From Alloalcanivorax balearicus MACL04 (GTDB lineage Bacteria; Pseudomonadota; Gammaproteobacteria; Pseudomonadales; Alcanivoracaceae), in NCBI RefSeq assembly GCF_025532145.1, contig NZ_ARXS01000010.1, forward strand, positions 88,896-152,895: a DNA stretch of 64,000 nucleotides, given 5' to 3'. Below, piece after piece: positions 29,514 through 39,784 of this stretch (positions are counted from its first letter, which is position 1; every line of letters starts with the position of its first letter). The notes beneath the pieces were generated by a model. The model did no database searches, had not been told where the DNA came from, and saw only the letters and a list, made by a program, of their open reading frames with translations. A program made the position numbers and the translations under genes.

Positions 29514-29960
29514 CGTCGCTCGTTCCTTAGCCGGGAGCCTGTCACGCCTGTGGCATGAGATGGTGCTGTGACCACAGGGAGGATGACCCTGTTCCCGAGC
29601 TTTCAATGTGTCCGGAGCGGCTGCCTTTTAAGCGCCACTCCACCCTGCTGCGTACACCGATTCCGGGGTTTCCGGAACCGGCCGATAGTGTAGTACGTTT
29701 GTGAGGCTTTTGTTAGAGCCGGTTTGGGGCCGACCGGCGGCCCGTACCCTGCCATCCGGCCTGTTCAGCCCCCCGACACTGTCCGACTTATCGACCTTTT
29801 CGGAAAGAACTTCAATGCCACCAAGGTCGAGTCTGTTTATCGGGGCTGTCGCGGCGATTTCAAGCTTATCCGAAGCACACCGGATTGGCCCCACAGGGTC
29901 GCATTCAGATACAAAAAATCGTCTGGAACGATTTTTGACGTCGCCTGGGCGACACCCACA
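29514..29960. other. Gene-free leader region upstream of sucA
   Basis: A ~447-bp stretch between the sdh terminator and sucA with no supported gene. It should contain the suc promoter. I could not pick a -35/-10 pair with confidence; a loose candidate on the minus strand lies around TACACT near 29690. Confidence 0.5.
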
Positions 29961-29989
29961 AAAAAGGCGGCCAGAGGCCGCCTTTTCTG
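29961..29989 (-). terminator. Terminator of the sdhCDAB operon
   Basis: A perfect hairpin (ggcggcc-aga-ggccgcc) flanked by A-run on the plus strand and T-run on the minus strand, 8 bp after the sdhB stop. It separates sdh from suc transcription and could also work in the other direction (tttt). Confidence 0.85.
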
Positions 29990-29996
29990 GTCCGGG

Positions 29997-30713
29997 TCAG
30001 ATGCCCCGTTCCAACAACATGGAACGGATGTGGCCGATGGCCCGGGTCGGGTTGAGCCCTTTCGGGCACACGCTGACGCAGTTCATGATGCCATGGCACC
30101 GGAACAGGCTGAACGGGTCATCCAGCCGCGCCAGGCGCTCTTCGGTGGCGGTATCACGGCTGTCCGCCAGGAAGCGATAGCCCTGCAACAGCGCCGCCGG
30201 ACCCAGGAACTTGTCCGGGTTCCACCAGAAGCTGGGGCAGCTGGTGGAGCAGCAGGCACACAGGATGCACTCGTACAGACCGTCGAGCTTGGCGCGCTCC
30301 TCGGGGGACTGCAGGCGCTCGATGGCCGGTGCCGGCGTGCTGTTCTGCAGGTACGGCTGCACCTTCTCGTACTGGTTGTAGAACATGGTCATGTCCACCA
30401 CCAGATCGCGCACCACCGGCAGTCCCGGCAGCGGCCGCAGCACCAGCGCTTTTTTACCTTCTTTAACGCCAGGCGCCACGGAAGACAGCGAAGTGATACA
30501 GGCCAGCCCGTTCTTGCCGTTGATATTCATACCGTCGGAGCCGCACACGCCTTCGCGACAGGAGCGACGGAACCCGAGGGACGGGTCCATCTCCTTCACC
30601 AGGTTGAGCACGTCGAGCACCATCAGGTCCTTGCCCTGGGTGTCCACGTCGTACTCTTTCATGGTCGGTTCGCGGTCGGTATCCGGGTTGTAGCGATAGA
30701 TACTGACTTTCAT
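29997..30713 (-). CDS. sdhB: Succinate dehydrogenase iron-sulfur subunit (238 aa)
   Basis: [2Fe-2S] ligands in RRSCREGVCGSDGMNING (~50-66) and the C-terminal [4Fe-4S]/[3Fe-4S] cysteines in CILCACCSTSCPSFWW (~148) and FRCHGIMNCVSVCPKGLNP (~205). Carries electrons from SdhA to quinone at the inner membrane. Length matches E. coli SdhB (238). Confidence 0.98.
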   Translation of the reverse strand: MKVSIYRYNPDTDREPTMKEYDVDTQGKDLMVLDVLNLVKEMDPSLGFRRSCREGVCGSDGMNINGKNGLACITSLSSVAPGVKEGKKALVLRPLPGLPVVRDLVVDMTMFYNQYEKVQPYLQNSTPAPAIERLQSPEERAKLDGLYECILCACCSTSCPSFWWNPDKFLGPAALLQGYRFLADSRDTATEERLARLDDPFSLFRCHGIMNCVSVCPKGLNPTRAIGHIRSMLLERGI

Positions 30714-30725
30714 TGCAGCTCTCCG

Positions 30726-32501
30726 TTAGTAGGTCCGCGCCTTGGGCTGGAAGGTATCCACGGTCTTCGGTTCGAAGTTCACCGCACGCTTACCCAGTTG
30801 CTTGGTGAGCGGATCGTAGATGGAATGACACAGCCAGTTCTCATCGTCGCGGTCCGGGAAGTCATAGCGGGCGTGGGCCCCACGGCTTTCCTTACGGCCT
30901 TCAGCAGCGATGGCGGTGGCTTCGGCCACTTCCAGCAGGTTGTCCAGCTCCAGCGCTTCGACCCGGGCAGTATTGAAGGACTGGCTCTTGTCCTCCAGAT
31001 GAGCCTTGGCGACACGCTCACGCAGATCGGCCAGTTTGGAGACGCCTTCATGCATGAGATCGCCCTTGCGGAATACACCGAAGTGATTCTGCATGGTGCT
31101 TTGCAGCTCTTTGCGCAAGCTGGCCACGGACTCGCCACCCTGGGAGTCGTCCCAGCGACGCACCCGGCTGAGAGCCTGGTCGATATCGTCGTTGCTCGGC
31201 TCGTACTGGGTCATACCCTGGCGCAGGGCGTCTTCAATGAAGAGGCCGGCGGCACGGCCGAACACCACCAGGTCGAGCAGGGAGTTGCCGCCGAGACGGT
31301 TGGCACCGTGCACGGACACACAGGCCACCTCGCCCACCGCGAACAGGCCGTTGACGAACTGCTCCTGACCCTCGTGGCCAGCGCTCAGTTTGATCGCCTG
31401 ACCATGCACATTGGTGGGGATACCGCCCATCATGTAGTGACAGGTGGGCACCACCGGAATCGGCTCCTTCACCGGATCGGTGTGGGCGAAGGTGATGGCC
31501 AGCTCACAGATACCCGGCAGGCGGCTGTGCAGCACTTCCTCGCCCAGATGATCGAGCTTGAGGAAAACGTGGTCACCATCCGGACCGGCGCCACGGCCGT
31601 CCAGGATTTCCATCATCATGGAACGGGCGACAACGTCCCGGGACGCCAGGTCCTTGGCGTTGGGCGCATAGCGCTCCATGAAGCGCTCGCCGTCCTTGTT
31701 GATGAGGTAACCGCCCTCACCCCGGCAACCCTCGGTCACCAGCACCCCGGCGCCGGCGATGCCGGTGGGGTGGAACTGCCACATCTCGATGTCCTGCACC
31801 GGCAGACCGGCACGCAGGGCCATGCCGACACCGTCACCGGTGTTGATCAGGGCGTTGGTGGTGGAGGCGTAGATACGGCCGGAACCGCCGGTGGCGAATA
31901 CCGTTGCCTTGGCTTTGAAGAATACCGTTTCGCCGGTTTCGATGCAGATGGCGATAACGCCACAAACATTGCCCTGACCATCCTTCACCAGCTCGGCGGC
32001 GTACCATTCACTGTACACCTGGGTGCCGTTTTTCAGGTTCTGCTGATACAGGGTGTGCAGCAGCGCGTGACCGGTACGGTCGGCGGCGGCACAGGTCCGG
32101 GCGGCCTGACCGCCCTCGCCGAAGTTCTTCGACTGACCACCGAACGGGCGCTGGTAAATCCGGCCTTCCTCGGTACGGGAGAACGGCAGCCCCATGTGGT
32201 CGAGTTCGAACACCGCTTCCGGGCCAACTGAGCACATGTATTCGATGGCGTCCTGGTCACCGATGTAATCGGAGCCCTTGACCGTGTCGTACATATGCCA
32301 GCGCCAGTCGTCATTGGGATCGGCGGAGGCAATGGCACAAGTGATGCCGCCCTGGGCGGACACCGTATGGGAACGGGTGGGAAAGACTTTGGAAATCAGC
32401 GCGGTCTTGAAACCGGACTGCGCCATTTGCAGGGACGCGCGCATGCCGGCGCCGCCGCCACCCACCACGATGGCATCAAAGGTAATGGTGCGAATGGACA
32501 T
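30726..32501 (-). CDS. sdhA: Succinate dehydrogenase flavoprotein subunit (591 aa)
   Basis: FAD motif [16 protein letters not shown], the covalent FAD-His in [11 protein letters not shown] (~45), [33 protein letters not shown] and the catalytic Arg region [18 protein letters not shown] (~400). Oxidises succinate to fumarate. Spacing of 3 bp from sdhD and 12 bp to sdhB confirms the operon. Confidence 0.98.
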   Translation of the reverse strand: MSIRTITFDAIVVGGGGAGMRASLQMAQSGFKTALISKVFPTRSHTVSAQGGITCAIASADPNDDWRWHMYDTVKGSDYIGDQDAIEYMCSVGPEAVFELDHMGLPFSRTEEGRIYQRPFGGQSKNFGEGGQAARTCAAADRTGHALLHTLYQQNLKNGTQVYSEWYAAELVKDGQGNVCGVIAICIETGETVFFKAKATVFATGGSGRIYASTTNALINTGDGVGMALRAGLPVQDIEMWQFHPTGIAGAGVLVTEGCRGEGGYLINKDGERFMERYAPNAKDLASRDVVARSMMMEILDGRGAGPDGDHVFLKLDHLGEEVLHSRLPGICELAITFAHTDPVKEPIPVVPTCHYMMGGIPTNVHGQAIKLSAGHEGQEQFVNGLFAVGEVACVSVHGANRLGGNSLLDLVVFGRAAGLFIEDALRQGMTQYEPSNDDIDQALSRVRRWDDSQGGESVASLRKELQSTMQNHFGVFRKGDLMHEGVSKLADLRERVAKAHLEDKSQSFNTARVEALELDNLLEVAEATAIAAEGRKESRGAHARYDFPDRDDENWLCHSIYDPLTKQLGKRAVNFEPKTVDTFQPKARTY

Positions 32502-32504
32502 GGA

Positions 32505-32885
32505 TCAAGCGCCTCCCCAAATCGTTACCAGGCCCCAAAGGACGTAGACCAGCAGCAGCAGAGCGATCACCATCTGCACCACCAGACGTACACAGGTGGC
32601 GGATTTGCCCAGGGTCATGCCGGTGAGATAGTCGGTGGTCACACCCCACAGACCGACCCAGGTGTGGGCGGCCACGGAAAGTACCAGCAAGGTGGTGGCG
32701 ATTTGCATTGGCACGGAGCCGATGAAGGTCTTCCAGGTGCCGTAGTCGAGATTTGGCTGGGCGATCAGATAGCCCAACATGCCGATGAAGTACACGCCGA
32801 TAACAACGGCGCTGACGCGCTGAATCAGCCAGTCGTACAGGCCGTTACGGCCCAGACTGGTGACGCTGGTTACCCGGGTTACCAT
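32505..32885 (-). CDS. sdhD: Succinate dehydrogenase membrane anchor SdhD (126 aa)
   Basis: Three membrane helices and the quinone/heme region LSVAAHTWVGLWGVTTDYL (His, Asp and Tyr at the usual places). Start chosen at ATG 32885, preceded by TAGGAG at 8 nt; a TTG two codons upstream is in frame. It overlaps the sdhC end by 7 bp. Anchors complex II and helps form the ubiquinone site. Confidence 0.95.
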   Translation of the reverse strand: MVTRVTSVTSLGRNGLYDWLIQRVSAVVIGVYFIGMLGYLIAQPNLDYGTWKTFIGSVPMQIATTLLVLSVAAHTWVGLWGVTTDYLTGMTLGKSATCVRLVVQMVIALLLLVYVLWGLVTIWGGA

Positions 32886-33253
32886 ATCCAAGCTCCTACC
32901 AGTACAACGAGAACGGCGGTGATGATGAACACCGACTTGGCGCCACGCCGTCCGCCTTCCAGGGTCTCACCTATCCCGGCGTCCATGAACAGATGCCGGA
33001 TACCGGCTACCAGGTGATACAGGATCGGAGTGAGGATGGCCCACACGACCAGTTTGGCCAGGGGGGAATCAAGGAGTTGTTTCAGGTCCGCAAAGCTCTC
33101 CGGGGACGCCACGGAACGATCCAGCATCCACAGCAATATCGGCAACGCCACGAAAATGGCGACGCCGGTAATCCGGTGAGTGATGGACGCAATGGCGGTG
33201 ACCGGGAACTTGATCGTCGATAGATCGAGATTGACGGGTCTTTTGTCGTTCAC
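32879..33253 (-). CDS. sdhC: Succinate dehydrogenase cytochrome b556 subunit SdhC (124 aa)
   Basis: RPVNLDLSTIKFPVTAIASITHRITG and LYHLVAGIRHLFMDAG (heme-ligating His) are diagnostic, here quoted in part; three membrane helices. The start is GTG at 33253 with a weak AGG upstream. First gene of sdhCDAB, transcribed away from gltA. Confidence 0.95.
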   Translation of the reverse strand: MNDKRPVNLDLSTIKFPVTAIASITHRITGVAIFVALPILLWMLDRSVASPESFADLKQLLDSPLAKLVVWAILTPILYHLVAGIRHLFMDAGIGETLEGGRRGAKSVFIITAVLVVLVGAWIW

Positions 33254-33936
33254 GGTAGCCTACACTTTTGCCGGGCTCCGGGCAGGCCGGAGCGGTTGTC
33301 GGGAACTTGGCATCACCGATGTCGTCTCAACATGAAGACTGGCGGCGAATCCGGTGATACCAGGGCCGGGGTGAAGCCCGTATTCCGGGAATCCATGACC
33401 AAGTCCGTTGCGGTCGGCGGTCGCCGGAATGCACTAACGACACCACCGCTGTCACCCACGAGAGAGGATGGCGGCGTGGTCGGTTGCGTATTCCCTGACA
33501 ACTCCCGAATCAAGGGGCGGCGCCTGTCATTGCGCTTATACTGCTCGGCATCACGCCACCACCTTGCTGTGCCGCAAGGGACTCGGTCAGAGGTCCCCTT
33601 GCGGGCGGCAGTATATCGCCGCACCGACGGCAAAACAAACGCCAACTGGCGGAAAACAGGCTAAGGCTTTGTTTTATATAGGCACTTTTACATCAACCGC
33701 CTTGCCATTCCAGGGCAAAATGCCAGCATTGCCCCCCGTAACAAGCTGTTTACCCTGCAAAAGGCACCTTTTCTCATGGCCCCTTCTTCGTTGACAAAGA
33801 CAGGCCAAAACTTTAACGTCCCCCGCGCTCTGGAGGACCTTGGGGGACCTCTGAACAGCCGCTGCTCGGCATCGCCGTCCGGACGCTGTCCACAGGTTCC
33901 GCTGCTGCTCCCTCTATACACCGAGGAGAAATTCCC
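33254..33936. other. Long sdhC-gltA divergent regulatory region (683 bp)
   Basis: No convincing gene: the frames present have no SD, no homology and biased Arg/Pro composition. It must hold the promoters of the sdh operon and gltA. A candidate gltA promoter is listed separately; for sdh I see none I would defend. An AT-rich patch (ttttatatagg) lies at 33670-33685. Confidence 0.5.
33791..33819 (+). promoter_or_regulatory. Candidate gltA promoter
   Basis: A perfect -35 TTGACA (33791-33796) is followed after exactly 17 nt by TAACGT (33814-33819), a poor -10. Transcription from here would give a leader of about 110 nt before gltA. A weak -10 with a perfect -35 often marks an activated or regulated promoter. 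Confidence 0.35.
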
Positions 33937-35223
33937 ATGACCGAGAAGAAAGCCATTCTCAAGGTAGAGGGCCGGGAGGATCTGGAACTGCCGATCCATA
34001 CACCGACCCTGGGCCAGGACGTCGTTGATGTGTCCTCCCTCACCGCCAATGGCATCTTTACCTTCGACCCGGGCTTTACGTCCACCGCGTCCTGCGAATC
34101 CAAGATCACTTACATCGACGGCGAGAAAGGCCAGCTGCTGCACCGCGGCTATTCCATCGAGGAACTGGCTTCCAAGTCCGACTACCTTGAAGTGTGCTAC
34201 CTGCTGCTCAACGGCGAATTGCCAAGCGCCGAGCAGAAAGCGGAATTCGTCAGCACCGTGAAGAACCACACCATGGTGCACGAGCAGATTCGCAACTTCT
34301 TCAACGGCTTCCGCCGTGACGCCCACCCGATGGCGATCATGTGCGGCGTGGTGGGTGCTCTGTCCGCGTTCTATCACGACTCGCTGGATATCAATAACCC
34401 CACCCATCGTGACGTCACCGCGTTCCGTCTCATCGCCAAGATGCCGACCATCGCGGCCATGTGCTACAAGTACGGTCTCGGTCAGCCGCTGATGTACCCG
34501 CGCAACGATCTGGGTTATGCGGAAAACTTCCTGCACATGATGTTCGGCAACCCCTGCGAGGACAGCAAGATCAGCCCGACCCTGGCCCGCGCCATGGATC
34601 GCATCTTCATCCTCCACGCCGATCATGAGCAGAACGCGTCCACCTCCACCGTGCGTCTGGCCGGTTCTTCCGGTGCCAATCCGTTCGCCTGTATCGCCGC
34701 CGGCATTTCCGCCCTGTGGGGTCCGGCTCACGGCGGTGCCAACGAAGCGGTGCTGAAGATGCTGGAGGAAATCGGCGACGTTTCCCAGATCGAGACGTTC
34801 ATCGCCAAGGCGAAGGACAAGAACGATCCGTTCAAGCTGATGGGCTTCGGCCACCGGGTGTACAAGAACTACGACCCGCGTGCCACCGTGATGCGCGAAT
34901 CCTGCCACGAAGTACTGGCCGAACTGGGCGTCAACGATCCGCAACTCGAGCTGGCCATGAAGCTCGAGGAGATCGCCCTCAACGACCCGTACTTCAAAGA
35001 GAAGAAGCTGTTCCCGAACGTGGACTTCTACTCCGGGATCATCCTCAAGGCGATTGGCATTCCGACCAGCATGTTCACCGTGATCTTTGCGCTGTCCCGT
35101 ACCGTGGGCTGGATCGCGCACTGGAACGAAATGATCTCCAATCCCTACAAGATCGGTCGTCCCCGCCAGCTCTACACCGGCGAGACCGAGCGCTCCTTCG
35201 TGCCGGTCAACGAGCGCAAGTAA
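33937..35223 (+). CDS. gltA: Citrate synthase (428 aa)
   Basis: Type II (hexameric, NADH-sensitive type) citrate synthase: [24 protein letters not shown] opening (split), [52 protein letters not shown] (active-site His, split), [16 protein letters not shown] and [15 protein letters not shown] with catalytic His, and DVDFYSG-equivalent NVDFYSGI. Condenses acetyl-CoA and oxaloacetate. SD GAGGAG lies 9 nt before the ATG. Divergent from sdhCDAB. Confidence 0.98.
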   Translation: MTEKKAILKVEGREDLELPIHTPTLGQDVVDVSSLTANGIFTFDPGFTSTASCESKITYIDGEKGQLLHRGYSIEELASKSDYLEVCYLLLNGELPSAEQKAEFVSTVKNHTMVHEQIRNFFNGFRRDAHPMAIMCGVVGALSAFYHDSLDINNPTHRDVTAFRLIAKMPTIAAMCYKYGLGQPLMYPRNDLGYAENFLHMMFGNPCEDSKISPTLARAMDRIFILHADHEQNASTSTVRLAGSSGANPFACIAAGISALWGPAHGGANEAVLKMLEEIGDVSQIETFIAKAKDKNDPFKLMGFGHRVYKNYDPRATVMRESCHEVLAELGVNDPQLELAMKLEEIALNDPYFKEKKLFPNVDFYSGIILKAIGIPTSMFTVIFALSRTVGWIAHWNEMISNPYKIGRPRQLYTGETERSFVPVNERK

Positions 35224-35252
35224 AGGCACCTCCAGACACCTCGGTGTCAGAC

Positions 35253-35286
35253 AAAAACGCCGGCCTTCGGGCCGGCGTTTTTGTTG
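35253..35286. terminator. Bidirectional rho-independent terminator after gltA
   Basis: aaaaacgccggcc-ttcg-ggccggcgttttt is a perfect stem with a UUCG tetraloop, A-run on one side and T-run on the other. It serves gltA and the convergent helicase gene. Confidence 0.95.
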
Positions 35287-35304
35287 CTGGAGCGAGTGAC
35301 CTCA

Positions 35305-38300
35305 TTAACGCTGGTACAACGACACTCTGTCCGCCAGTTTCAGCACGTCATCCAGCGCCCCCTGCAGACCGGAATCCTCCTGTCGCAGCAACGCCAGCTC
35401 TTTCCCCAACCGGCTCAAGGCCTCCACCGCGGCGCGGCAGGCCGCCAGACGCGCATCAATATCGGCGTCAAGGTCCTCGTCCAACTCGCGAATCCCTTCC
35501 AGCAGCACGCAGGCGCCTTCCAACTCGGCCAGCGCCGCACGCTGCAATTGCTCCACACCGTCATGGTAACGCTGGTAGGTCAGTTCGGTGGGCAGGAAGC
35601 GCTGATCCAGCCAGTGCAGCACCTGGCCATGCACTTGCTCCAAGTCACCCAGCAACTGCTGCAAGCGGGGCGCCTCCAACACTTGCAGCCGCCAGCGAAG
35701 GGAATGATAAGGACGAGCACTCACCGGCTCGGCATCGGAGAGCGCCAAACGCGCCTGCAACTGTTCCAACACCGCGTCCCGGCGATGACTCCAGTCCAGG
35801 GCACTGACCGGAAACAATGCCAACCCGGCCCGTTCCAACAGCCGATAGCGCTGCCACTGCCACGCCTCGCCCGCCTCCCCCACACCAATCACATCGATGG
35901 CCAGAGCGCCGCCGGCATGGCGCACCAGCAGATCCAGGGATTGGCCGGCGAACACGTAATCCAGCTCGCAACGAGCCCCCCACCCTTCCAGCACACCGAC
36001 CAATTCCCGCCGCAATGCCTCCACCGCTGGCGAGGCGCTGACGGCAATGTCATTTTGCCGCGCCACCGTGGTCACATAGCGGGCCAGCAATCCCTGTGGC
36101 CGCTCATCCAGAGCCCCCTCGCCGACGAACAGCCATTGCCGGTGGCGCACCCGGGTCACCGCCACATTGAACACGTCGGGGCGCTCCAGGTAGCGCCAGG
36201 CCGCCGCCGAACGGCCCGGATAAACGCCGGTGGCGACCAGCATGAAATCCCGCTCTTCCCCCTGGAAGGCGTAAGGCGTGCCAACGCGAAGATTGTGACG
36301 CCCCAGCGTGGCCAGCTCGAAGCGGTCCAGCAGCCGGTTTTCCAGCACCGTGGCCAGCGCCCGTGACATCGCCACCACACCGATTTGCGGGCAACGGTCA
36401 TCCGGCAAATCCCGGCACGCCTCGACCAACCCCTGCAACCGCGCCATCACCAAATCCACTTCCGCCAGATTCACGGTGTCCTTCAGCGTCACCGGACAGG
36501 TCTCCAGCCGCAACGGCTGATCCGACTCGCGATTATCCAGGCGGGTCAGCACCTTGAGCCGGTCTGAATAGAACTCCGCATTGCTGAAGCGGATCAGCGC
36601 CGGATGGCTGCGGAAGTGCTCATCAAGGAACGCCACCGCCTCCTGGCTGGTCACCGCATCCAGGGCGTAGTCCAACAGTGAGCGTTCCCGGTAATCCAGA
36701 TCCAGCGGTGCCCCGGTGACACCGTGCTGGATCGACAGCGCCTGCTGACGGTCACGGGCGAGAAAGGAGAAATGACGTAACTGCTTGGGGTCCCCCACCA
36801 CCACCGCCCGGCGTGCCCGTTGCAGCGCCGGCAACGCCAATGGCAGATTGCATTGCGTGGCCTCGTCCATCACCACCAGATCGAATACCGTTTCATTGAC
36901 CGGCAGGCTTCGGCTGAGAGCGTGAGCGGACACCACCCACACCGGGAAAGTGCTGGTCAGCAGCGACCAGTCGAGTTTATCGAAGCGATCCTGGCGCAAC
37001 GCTCCGCTACGGGAACGCAGCGCCCGCGACAAGGTGCTCAGTTGATTGCGACGCTGACGCAACAGCGTCGCCAGATTGTCGTTGGCACCCGCTTCCAGAG
37101 TATGCCGGGCCAGATCCTGATGCGCCTCCACCGACGCCTGCAACTGCTGCCATTGTTGCGCCAGCGTCGGTTGCGCCAGTAAGCGCCGGCTCGCCCACCA
37201 GCGCCGCAGTTGAGCCCAAAGCCCACCGGTGCGCGCGCCGGCCAGTTCCGCCCGGCGCAAATCCCGGCGGAATCGCCGTTCCAGATCCCGGTAGGCCCGG
37301 GTCGCCAGGTCCATTCGCTTTAGCAAGGCCGGCCGTTCCGGCTCCGGCGCCAGCGCCATTTCCCCGGACAGCCAGTAATCGAGCCGTTCCAGCAAGTGCT
37401 TGCGATGGTCACCGCGGCCAGCACGCAGAATCAGATCCCCGGCCTCGCCGAACAGACCATCCAGCTTGCCACGCACCACATCGGCGGCATGCTCGTTACT
37501 GCATACGATGAGCACCGATTCGCCACGCATGACCCGATCCACGGTGAGGCAGGACAAAGTATAGGTTTTGCCGGTACCCGGCGGGCCGTTGATCACGCTG
37601 AGCGTTTGCGAGGCGGCGTTTTGCAAGGTCTGTTGCTGGGCGTGAGTAAGACTGGCCGGCAGGGTGTCCGGCTCGGCCGCCCGCACCTGTTCCGGTGCCG
37701 GCACCGGCTCTCCCAGCAACTGCCGCAAAGGCGGCGACAAAGGGACCTCCCCCCCGGCCAGTCGCTCCAGCTCGAACAGCACACTGCGCTGCAAGGGCGA
37801 ACGGGCCGACAACCAGACCACGCCTGCTGGGGTATAGCGTGGACGGGCACCGCTGCGAGGTCGCGGAAAGCCTCGGGCGTTATCGGCGTAATCCCGGCTG
37901 TCCATCGACGCCAGAATACGCGTCAGGGTGTCCGCGTCCACCTGTTCCGGGTCCAACTCGGCAACCCATGGCGTCGATTCCGCCAAGGCGTCCAACACCG
38001 CACTGTTATAACGAAGGCCATCCACTTCGATGGCGGCAGTGTCACTTTGCTCGTCGCTCACCAGTGCTTCGGCGATCAGTAAGGGGGCACGCACGTAACC
38101 GCGCCGCGAGCCCTCTCCGTCCACCGCCACGCTCACCACGAACAGCCCCGCCATGAGACGCCGCTCCTGGCGCTGGGCACTCTGCTCATGACGCAGCCGT
38201 TGCACCTCCTGCTCGGGTATCGGCCACCGGCAGGTCCCTGGAGCCTGCTCCCCATCGGCACGAAAAAAAACATGGCCGCGCTCGGATTGGGCGAACAAGT

Positions 38301-38379
38301 CTGTAATCAGGCGGTCGCCGCCATCCTCGGCCAGACAATCCCGGAAATAAGCGATCAACCCACGCGTCATGGCACGCAA
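35305..38379 (-). CDS. SF1 (Upf1/DNA2-like) helicase with C-terminal nuclease-like domain (~1024 aa)
   Basis: Walker A GPPGTGKT (~265), DEATQ Walker B (~505), GDPKQL (~529), GTPYAFQGEERDF (~700) and VAVTRVRHRQW motif VI (~738) define an AAA_11/AAA_12 helicase. A helical insertion lies at ~330-470. After ~785 a segment with SLDLLVRHAGGALAIDVIG resembles the vsr-like REase_MTES_1575 domain attached to many such helicases; the usual Glu-x-Cys/Lys is IDVIG here, so activity is uncertain. The TTG at 38379 has GGGAGG 8 nt upstream, better than ATG 38370 (17 nt). It follows telA by 19 bp. Confidence 0.82.
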   Translation of the reverse strand: MRAMTRGLIAYFRDCLAEDGGDRLITDLFAQSERGHVFFRADGEQAPGTCRWPIPEQEVQRLRHEQSAQRQERRLMAGLFVVSVAVDGEGSRRGYVRAPLLIAEALVSDEQSDTAAIEVDGLRYNSAVLDALAESTPWVAELDPEQVDADTLTRILASMDSRDYADNARGFPRPRSGARPRYTPAGVVWLSARSPLQRSVLFELERLAGGEVPLSPPLRQLLGEPVPAPEQVRAAEPDTLPASLTHAQQQTLQNAASQTLSVINGPPGTGKTYTLSCLTVDRVMRGESVLIVCSNEHAADVVRGKLDGLFGEAGDLILRAGRGDHRKHLLERLDYWLSGEMALAPEPERPALLKRMDLATRAYRDLERRFRRDLRRAELAGARTGGLWAQLRRWWASRRLLAQPTLAQQWQQLQASVEAHQDLARHTLEAGANDNLATLLRQRRNQLSTLSRALRSRSGALRQDRFDKLDWSLLTSTFPVWVVSAHALSRSLPVNETVFDLVVMDEATQCNLPLALPALQRARRAVVVGDPKQLRHFSFLARDRQQALSIQHGVTGAPLDLDYRERSLLDYALDAVTSQEAVAFLDEHFRSHPALIRFSNAEFYSDRLKVLTRLDNRESDQPLRLETCPVTLKDTVNLAEVDLVMARLQGLVEACRDLPDDRCPQIGVVAMSRALATVLENRLLDRFELATLGRHNLRVGTPYAFQGEERDFMLVATGVYPGRSAAAWRYLERPDVFNVAVTRVRHRQWLFVGEGALDERPQGLLARYVTTVARQNDIAVSASPAVEALRRELVGVLEGWGARCELDYVFAGQSLDLLVRHAGGALAIDVIGVGEAGEAWQWQRYRLLERAGLALFPVSALDWSHRRDAVLEQLQARLALSDAEPVSARPYHSLRWRLQVLEAPRLQQLLGDLEQVHGQVLHWLDQRFLPTELTYQRYHDGVEQLQRAALAELEGACVLLEGIRELDEDLDADIDARLAACRAAVEALSRLGKELALLRQEDSGLQGALDDVLKLADRVSLYQR

Positions 38380-38398
38380 TATAACTGCCTCCCGCGAA

Positions 38399-39586
38399 TC
38401 ACGGATTGAGATCGATGGCGAGAGCCGAACGGGACGCCTCGGCTTGCTCCAACTGTGCCAGCGCGTCATCCCCTTTGCGGGTCAACGCCGCCATTTGCTG
38501 AATCGAATCGGCCATGCCCGGCAGGGCTTCACGGCGGAAGCGCGCGATGTCCTCCAGAGAGGCATTGATATCGACGAAAGCCTGCCGTAATACATCCATA
38601 TCCAGCTGCGTGGACGCCGCGCGGGTATGGATTTCCGCGCCCTGCTGACGCAGCCGCTGGGCGGTACCGGCAATCAGTGTATCGGTGGTTTTGTTCACCG
38701 CGTCGATCTTGTCCAGCACGATGCGCTGATTGGCCAGGGCCATGGCCAGGGTCACCGCGATCCGCAGCGCATTGACGGTAACCTGGGTGGCACGGTCCAC
38801 GCCGCGGATCAGCTCGCGGTTATTGCGGACGATTACTTCGGTGGTGAGTACGCCCTGCTGATTCACCGCCAACTGTTGCTGCATATCCTGCATTCGCTGA
38901 CGTAATGGAAACAGCAACTCCTCCTGGACGAACCGGTGCCGCGCGTCCTGGGGGTCGATTTCACGCTCCAGGGCACGGGACAAACGCGCATCGATCTGCT
39001 CACCGAGGGCAACGGCCCGGCTCAACTGCCGACCGTTCTCACGCATGTCTTTCTGATCCGCCTGCAGGGTGATGTTGTCCCGGCGCAACTGCTCACGCCC
39101 TTGCTCCAGTGATTCGACAATGGCGGCGATCACCGTGGACGCGGATTCATAGCGGGAAAAATAGCGTTTCAGGGGCGTGCCAACGAAGGGCAGATAGCCG
39201 GCCAGCCGGGAAAACCAGCCCGGGGACAGATCCACCCGCGCCGGGTCCAGTGACTCTACCTGGACTTTCAGATCGACCAGGGCGTTGGCCACGGGTCCAC
39301 CGTCCTCGGCCCGGCTGGCGAGCCGGTGTACCGGCTCCTCCAACAACCGGCTTTGACGGGCGGCGCGCGCCTGAACGTCCCGTCCCATGTTCTCCACGGC
39401 GCCACGCGCCGGGGCGGGATCACCGCTTGCGGAGGCGGTCAGTAACTGTTCCACCAGTTGATCGGCCCGTTGCGCCAGCGCCTGGCTTTCATCCTCCGCC
39501 ACTGGCACGGCCGAATTCAATTCCGCCGCCAGCACCTCGGGCGCCGCCACCTGCAAACTGCCCTGTTCCGGATTCACGTTGCTCAT
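38399..39586 (-). CDS. TelA/KlaA-family (toxic anion resistance) protein (395 aa)
   Basis: Mostly helical and charged, with the TelA core: GWFSRLAGYLPFVGTPLKRYFSRY (split, ~115-140), a long coiled-coil region, DMQQQLAVNQQGVLTTEVIVRNN and RATQVTVNALRIAVTLAMALANQ near the middle, and DTLIAGTAQRLRQQGAEIH after it. Family members are linked to tellurite and colicin resistance but have no defined activity; the Ter-system stress literature is the closest context. The ATG at 39586 has AAGGA 7 nt upstream. It leads a two-gene operon with the helicase. Confidence 0.85.
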   Translation of the reverse strand: MSNVNPEQGSLQVAAPEVLAAELNSAVPVAEDESQALAQRADQLVEQLLTASASGDPAPARGAVENMGRDVQARAARQSRLLEEPVHRLASRAEDGGPVANALVDLKVQVESLDPARVDLSPGWFSRLAGYLPFVGTPLKRYFSRYESASTVIAAIVESLEQGREQLRRDNITLQADQKDMRENGRQLSRAVALGEQIDARLSRALEREIDPQDARHRFVQEELLFPLRQRMQDMQQQLAVNQQGVLTTEVIVRNNRELIRGVDRATQVTVNALRIAVTLAMALANQRIVLDKIDAVNKTTDTLIAGTAQRLRQQGAEIHTRAASTQLDMDVLRQAFVDINASLEDIARFRREALPGMADSIQQMAALTRKGDDALAQLEQAEASRSALAIDLNP

Positions 39587-39784
39587 ATTGCTGTCCTTAT
39601 CCACTATTATCCCGGCGCCGGCGTCCCGTTCCGTCATCGCGTTCCACTGCTCTTTCCGCGATTTTCCGCGATCCCCGAGGGAAGGTCATCGCCACCATCC
39701 ACTGGCATGATAGCCTATCATGTCCGACGGGACGGATTATGCCCCGCATTCGAGGTTTCAAAAGCCTGTCTTTAAGGACGACAA

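Noticed and set aside
27555..29558. 667-aa open frame opposite sucA
   Set aside because: Antisense shadow of sucA with no start signal.
29724..32231. 835-aa open frame on the plus strand opposite sdhB and sdhA
   Set aside because: It is a shadow frame of high-GC coding DNA on the other strand; no SD, no homology, and both sdh genes are certain.
33313..33645. 110-aa frame and its opposite-strand partner in the sdhC-gltA spacer
   Set aside because: No SD, no recognised domain, and Arg/Pro-rich composition typical of non-coding high-GC DNA.
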